Source: Gammaproteobacteria bacterium
GTDB lineage: Bacteria; Pseudomonadota; Gammaproteobacteria; Steroidobacterales; Steroidobacteraceae
Length of the DNA: 8,240 nucleotides
Reading direction: 5' to 3'
NCBI GenBank assembly: GCA_030043215.1
Contig: JASHYG010000168.1
Location: forward strand, 1 to 8,240
Shown here piece after piece: positions 5,097 through 8,240 of this stretch. The notes beneath the pieces are model-generated. The model was not told where the DNA came from. It made no database searches and saw nothing but the letters and a program-made list of their open reading frames with translations. Within the stretch, counting starts at the first letter, position 1, and every line of letters begins with the position of its first letter. The translations under genes were made by a program, and so were the position numbers.

Positions 5097-6446
5097 TCAG
5101 CCGCCTTGGCCGCTCTTGCCGTAGTTGAGGAGGTTCGCCTTCTTGAGCAGCCCCGGGTACTGATGCGACATCAGCTGGGCTTGCAGCTGCGCCATGAAGT
5201 CCATCACGACGACGACCACGATCATGAGGGAGGTGCCGCCGAACTGGAACGGGACGCCCTGCGACGATATCAGGAACTCCGGCAGCAGACACACGGCCGC
5301 GACGTACAGGGCGCCCCAGAGGGTCAGGCGCGTGAGGACCTTGTCGATGTACTCGGCCGTCTGCTGTCCGGGGCGGATTCCCGGGATGAAGGCCCCCGAC
5401 TTCTGGAGGTTCTGCGCGGTATCCCGCGAGTTGAACACCAGGGCCGTGTAGAAGAAGCAGAAGAACAGGATCAGGACCGCATACACGACGAGGTGCAGCG
5501 GCTGGCCATAGTTGAGCGATGCGGCGAGCTCCTGCAGGGCGTTGCCGACCCAGCCGCTCGTGCTGCTGCCCGCGAAATTGGCGACCGTCGCCGGGAACAG
5601 GAGCAGGCTCGAGGCGAAGATCGGCGGGATGACGCCCGACATGTTGATCTTGAAGGGCAGGTGGCTGCTCTGCCCGGCATAGACGCGGCGGCCGACCTGG
5701 CGCTTGGCGTAGTTGACCGGAATGCGGCGCTGCGCGCGCTCCATGAAGACGACGAAGGTCGTCACCGCGAGCACGATGATCACGAGCAGCAGCGCGAAGG
5801 GCCCCGACATCTCCCCGTTGCTCACCGATTCGGCCGTGTTGCCGACGGCCGTGGGCAGGCCCGCGACGATGCCCGCGAGAATGAGCATGGAGATGCCGTT
5901 GCCGATGCCGCGCTCGGTGATCTGCTCTCCGAGCCACATGAGGAACAGCGTCCCCGTGGTCATGGTCAGGGTCGCGGTCATCAGCCACTCCCACCCCCCG
6001 ACGAGCACCATCTTGTTGTTCTGCAGCGCAACGGCGGCGGCGAAGGACTGAAACACGGCGAGAACGACCGTGCTCCACCGTGTGATATCCGTCAGCTTGC
6101 GCTGGCCCGCCTGACCCTCCTTGCGGTATTCCATGAGCGTGGGCACGACCATCGACATCATCTGGATGATGATCGACGCCGAGATGTAAGGCATCACGCC
6201 CATCGCGAAGAGGGACAGCCGCTGCAGCGCGCCGCCCGAGAACATGTTGGCCATCCCGAGGATGGTGTTCGACTGATCGTTGAAGAAGCGGGCCACGGCC
6301 TGGGGATCGATCCCCGGAACCGGAATGAACGTGCCGATGCGGTAGACGATCATGCCGCCGATCAGGAACAGCACCCGGTTGCGGATCTCGCTGAAGCGCG
6401 CCGCCTCGCCGAGCGCGGCGGCCGGATTGTTGAACGTCGTGGCCAC
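5097..6446 (-). CDS. secY: Protein translocase subunit SecY
   Basis: SecY is the channel subunit of the SecYEG translocon in the inner membrane. The product has 449 residues (E. coli 443) with ten hydrophobic segments. TM1 is at about 24-42 ([18 protein letters not shown]); the plug and TM2 region carries [42 protein letters not shown], the cytosolic [19 protein letters not shown] loop and [13 protein letters not shown] follow. The loop [13 protein letters not shown] contains Arg358, equivalent to E. coli Arg357, which is needed for SecA-dependent translocation; [11 protein letters not shown] ends the protein. No ATG suits the family start. A GTG at 6446 with AAGGA ten bases upstream gives the expected length and starts 25 bases after rplO; the longer ATG frame at 6518 would overlap rplO by 47 bases with unrelated residues. 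Confidence 0.96.
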   Translation of the reverse strand: MATTFNNPAAALGEAARFSEIRNRVLFLIGGMIVYRIGTFIPVPGIDPQAVARFFNDQSNTILGMANMFSGGALQRLSLFAMGVMPYISASIIIQMMSMVVPTLMEYRKEGQAGQRKLTDITRWSTVVLAVFQSFAAAVALQNNKMVLVGGWEWLMTATLTMTTGTLFLMWLGEQITERGIGNGISMLILAGIVAGLPTAVGNTAESVSNGEMSGPFALLLVIIVLAVTTFVVFMERAQRRIPVNYAKRQVGRRVYAGQSSHLPFKINMSGVIPPIFASSLLLFPATVANFAGSSTSGWVGNALQELAASLNYGQPLHLVVYAVLILFFCFFYTALVFNSRDTAQNLQKSGAFIPGIRPGQQTAEYIDKVLTRLTLWGALYVAAVCLLPEFLISSQGVPFQFGGTSLMIVVVVVMDFMAQLQAQLMSHQYPGLLKKANLLNYGKSGQGG

Positions 6447-6456
6447 TTGCGGTTCG

Positions 6457-6461
6457 TCCTT
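6457..6461 (-). promoter_or_regulatory. secY ribosome binding site
   Basis: AAGGA lies ten bases before the GTG at 6446, between the rplO stop and secY. It supports the GTG start; the spacing is at the long end of the usual range. Confidence 0.5.
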
Positions 6462-6471
6462 GCCTCGCGGC

Positions 6472-6906
6472 TCAGGCCTCCACTTTTCCGCCCGCGGCCG
6501 TGATCGCCGCCAGGGCACCCCGGGTCGCCGCGATGCCCTTCAGCGTCACGGCCTTCCTGATCTCGCCGGAGAGGACCACCTTCGCGCGCTCGGCGAGCGT
6601 CGATACGACGCCGGCCTTCTTGAGCGCCTCGAGATCGATCACCTCCGCATCGACGCGCGCGAGCTCGTGCAGCCTCACCTCGGCGCGCGTCGGTTTGACC
6701 TTCGAGCGGAAGCCCACCTTCGGCAGGCGCCGCTGCAGGGGCATCTGGCCGCCCTCGAAGCCGACCTTATGATAGCCGCCCTTGCGCGCCCGCTGGCCCT
6801 TCACGCCGCGGCCGCAGGTCTTGCCCTGGCCGGCCGAGGCACCCCGGCCGACGCGCAGCCGCGGGCGCTTGGCGCCTGGCGCGGGCTTTAGCGTGTTGAG
6901 TCTCAT
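6472..6906 (-). CDS. rplO: 50S ribosomal protein L15
   Basis: L15 is a late-assembly 50S protein that contacts many 23S rRNA helices. The product has 144 residues, the same as E. coli. The basic, glycine-rich N-terminal half begins [14 protein letters not shown], has [20 protein letters not shown] (18-37) and [17 protein letters not shown] (50-66). The C-terminal globular half has the VVLSGEI and AAGGKVEA segments. The ATG overlaps the rpmD stop as ATGA and has no strong ribosome binding site of its own, so translation most likely depends on coupling with rpmD. Confidence 0.98.
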   Translation of the reverse strand: MRLNTLKPAPGAKRPRLRVGRGASAGQGKTCGRGVKGQRARKGGYHKVGFEGGQMPLQRRLPKVGFRSKVKPTRAEVRLHELARVDAEVIDLEALKKAGVVSTLAERAKVVLSGEIRKAVTLKGIAATRGALAAITAAGGKVEA

Positions 6907-7106
6907 GTGCTTCGCTCGCTCTTTTGCACTTCCAGCAGGTGCGCGGCGACCCGGATCATCCCGCGGTTCTCCGGCGTGTTCGCGACCGTGACGCTCTGGT
7001 GGCGCCTCCGCAGGCCGAGCCCGCGGACCGACGCCGCGATGTTCGCGAGCTGGCCGTGGTAGCTTTTGACCAGCGTCACGCGCAAACGATCCGTGCCGCC
7101 GGTCAT
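6903..7106 (-). CDS. rpmD: 50S ribosomal protein L30
   Basis: L30 is a small globular 50S protein that binds 23S rRNA domain II near 5S rRNA. The product has 67 residues (E. coli 59). The core [31 protein letters not shown] and DTP-like NTPENRGMI matches the family. The extra residues are a short TGGTD at the N terminus and a QKSERST tail. The ATG at 7106 overlaps the rpsE stop (ATGA) and follows a strong GGAGGA site nine bases upstream; a longer frame beginning inside rpsE is rejected because its extra residues are unlike L30. Confidence 0.96.
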   Translation of the reverse strand: MTGGTDRLRVTLVKSYHGQLANIAASVRGLGLRRRHQSVTVANTPENRGMIRVAAHLLEVQKSERST

Positions 7107-7606
7107 GCCGTGATCTCCTCCAGGCTCTTGCCGCGCTTCGCCGCGATCTCCTCGGGCGACCGCACGCTCGAGAGGGCGTTGATGGTCGCGCGCACCACGT
7201 TGATGGGATTGCGCGAGCCGTAGCTCTTGGCGAGCACGTTGCGCACGCCCGCACATTCGAGGACCGCGCGCATGCCGCCGCCCGCGATGACCCCGGTGCC
7301 GTCCGACGCCGGCTGCATGCGCACGTGGGTGGCGCCGTGCTCGCCCTCCACCGCGTAGTACAGCGTGTCGTTGCGCAGCGCGACGCCGATCATGTTCTTG
7401 CGCGCCTGTGCCATCGCCTTCGAGATGGCGACCGGCACCTCACGCGCCTTGCCGAAGCCGTAACCCACGCGGCCGGAGCCGTCGCCGACGACCGTGAGGG
7501 CCGTGAATCCGAACTGTCGGCCACCCTTGACGACCTTCGCCGTGCGGTTCACCGCGACGAGCTTCTCGAGCAGCTCGTCCGCCTGTCCTTTTTCTGGTCT
7601 TGCCAT
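7103..7606 (-). CDS. rpsE: 30S ribosomal protein S5
   Basis: S5 lies at the mRNA entry side of the 30S and contributes to accuracy and helicase activity on mRNA. The 167-residue product is the same length as in E. coli. The N-terminal dsRNA-binding-like domain includes [26 protein letters not shown], whose VKGGR loop (26-30) is the wild-type form of the segment altered in spectinomycin-resistant mutants. [41 protein letters not shown] and the C-terminal [13 protein letters not shown] and AAKRGKS are conserved. The ATG follows AGGG eight bases upstream and lies 32 bases after rplR. It overlaps rpmD by four bases. Confidence 0.98.
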   Translation of the reverse strand: MARPEKGQADELLEKLVAVNRTAKVVKGGRQFGFTALTVVGDGSGRVGYGFGKAREVPVAISKAMAQARKNMIGVALRNDTLYYAVEGEHGATHVRMQPASDGTGVIAGGGMRAVLECAGVRNVLAKSYGSRNPINVVRATINALSSVRSPEEIAAKRGKSLEEITA

Positions 7607-7638
7607 CTCGCTTACCCTGTCGGAGCCCGAGGCCCCTG

Positions 7639-7995
7639 TCAGAACTCGAGGCCGGCTTCGCGCGCGGCGTCCGCCAGCGCCTTCACCCGCCCATGAAACT
7701 GGAAGCCGGACCGGTCGAACGCGACGCGGGTGATGCCGGCCGCCTTCGCCCGCTCGGCGATCGCCCGACCGACGGCCTTCGCGGCATCGGCATTCCCGGT
7801 ACCCTTGAGGCCCTCACGGACGGCCGCCTGCAGAGTCGAGGCCGCTGCGAGCACCTTGGCGCCCGCGGCATCGGTGAGCTGCGCATAGATGTGCCGGGGC
7901 GTGCGGTGCACCGTCAGGCGCACGATGCCCAGCTCGTGTATCCGGGCGCGGGTCTGCACCGCGCGGCGCAGCCGCCGAGCCTTCTTGGTGATCAC
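7639..7995 (-). CDS. rplR: 50S ribosomal protein L18
   Basis: L18 binds 5S rRNA and anchors it in the central protuberance of the 50S. The product has 118 residues (E. coli 117). A basic N-terminal tail ([16 protein letters not shown]) leads to the core, with [30 protein letters not shown] and the C-terminal [26 protein letters not shown] closely matching E. coli. The start is a GTG that overlaps the rplF stop as GTGA. A strong AGAGGGG site lies eight bases upstream within the last rplF codons, which settles the start and suggests coupling with L6. Confidence 0.97.
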   Translation of the reverse strand: MITKKARRLRRAVQTRARIHELGIVRLTVHRTPRHIYAQLTDAAGAKVLAAASTLQAAVREGLKGTGNADAAKAVGRAIAERAKAAGITRVAFDRSGFQFHGRVKALADAAREAGLEF

Positions 7996-8240
7996 TTCTT
8001 CTTCCCCTCTTTCAGGGTGATCTGCTCGTTCGCGTAGCGCACGCCCTTGCCCTTGTAGGGCTCCGGCGGTCGGATGGCTCGCACCTCCGCGGCAACCTGG
8101 CCCACCTTCTGCCGGTCGATGCCCTTCACGATGATCTCGGTCTGGCTCGGCGTCTCGATCGTGATGCCGTCCGGAATGGGGAAACTCACCGGGTGGGAGA
8201 AGCCGAGCGTGAGATTCAACCCCTTGCCCTGCGCCTGCGC
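7992..8240 (-). CDS. rplF: 50S ribosomal protein L6, C-terminal part (cut by window edge)
   Basis: L6 is a 50S protein near the factor-binding centre, contacting the sarcin-ricin loop region. The last 82 residues are visible; the gene continues beyond the right edge. They form the second of the two L6 repeats: [40 protein letters not shown], then the signature [16 protein letters not shown] and a lysine-rich end (KEGKKK). The TTG at 8219 is an internal Leu codon, not a start, because the preceding codons continue the family sequence. The stop codon overlaps the rplR GTG. Confidence 0.96.
   Translation of the reverse strand, partial: AQAQGKGLNLTLGFSHPVSFPIPDGITIETPSQTEIIVKGIDRQKVGQVAAEVRAIRPPEPYKGKGVRYANEQITLKEGKKK
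8004..8010 (-). promoter_or_regulatory. rplR ribosome binding site
   Basis: AGAGGGG lies eight bases before the GTG start of rplR and is embedded in the final rplF codons. It decides for the GTG at 7995. Confidence 0.65.

Noticed and set aside
5046..6503. A 485-codon open frame on the plus strand opposite secY, rich in Asp, His, Glu and Arg
   Set aside because: It lies exactly antisense to a clearly conserved secY. Its composition is what the complement of GC-rich membrane-protein codons gives, and it shows no recognisable domain.
6447..6518. secY start at the ATG at 6518
   Set aside because: It would add 24 basic residues encoded inside rplO; the GTG at 6446 gives the family length and has its own AAGGA site.

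Overview
This window is the distal part of the conserved spc and alpha ribosomal-protein gene blocks, read entirely from the minus strand, followed by a convergent prolidase gene and the start of a divergent lipoprotein gene. Gene order, ribosomal protein sequences close to those of E. coli, and a PepQ of the gammaproteobacterial type (445 residues against about 443 in E. coli) point to a gammaproteobacterium. The third codon positions are mostly G or C, so a high-GC lineage (for example near the Xanthomonadales, Nevskiales or Steroidobacterales) is a reasonable guess; the exact taxon cannot be read from the sequence.

Layout in transcription order on the minus strand, from the right edge: rplF (3' part only, 8240-7992), rplR (7995-7639), rpsE (7606-7103), rpmD (7106-6903), rplO (6906-6472), secY (6446-5097), rpmJ (5089-4976), rpsM (4937-4557), rpsK (4545-4105), rpsD (4086-3463), rpoA (3343-2339), rplQ (2320-1892). 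Three junctions are 4-base start/stop overlaps (rplF/rplR GTGA, rpsE/rpmD ATGA, rpmD/rplO ATGA), and most others are gaps of 7 to 38 bases, as expected for one co-transcribed, translationally coupled unit. The products are seven visible 50S proteins (L6, L18, L30, L15, L36, L17 and neighbours of the 30S proteins S5, S13, S11, S4), the SecYEG channel subunit SecY and the RNA polymerase alpha subunit: the unit ties together ribosome, translocon and transcriptase synthesis. The one clear break is the 119-base rpsD-rpoA gap, which holds a 13-bp bulged hairpin with a GAGA loop, a competing smaller hairpin, and a third hairpin touching the rpoA ribosome binding site.

On the plus strand, pepQ (527-1864) runs toward rplQ and ends 27 bases from it. 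It is intact, with all five metal ligands. Upstream of pepQ lies a 374-base divergent intergenic region (153-526) without a convincing gene; it carries several inverted repeats, one of them an exact match to the PsrA-type TetR-family operator pattern. At the left edge (152-1, minus) a lipoprotein gene starts and is cut by the window end.

No mobile elements, CRISPR arrays, tRNA or rRNA genes were seen. The coding content is ordinary core-genome material; what deserves a second look is in the intergenic spaces.
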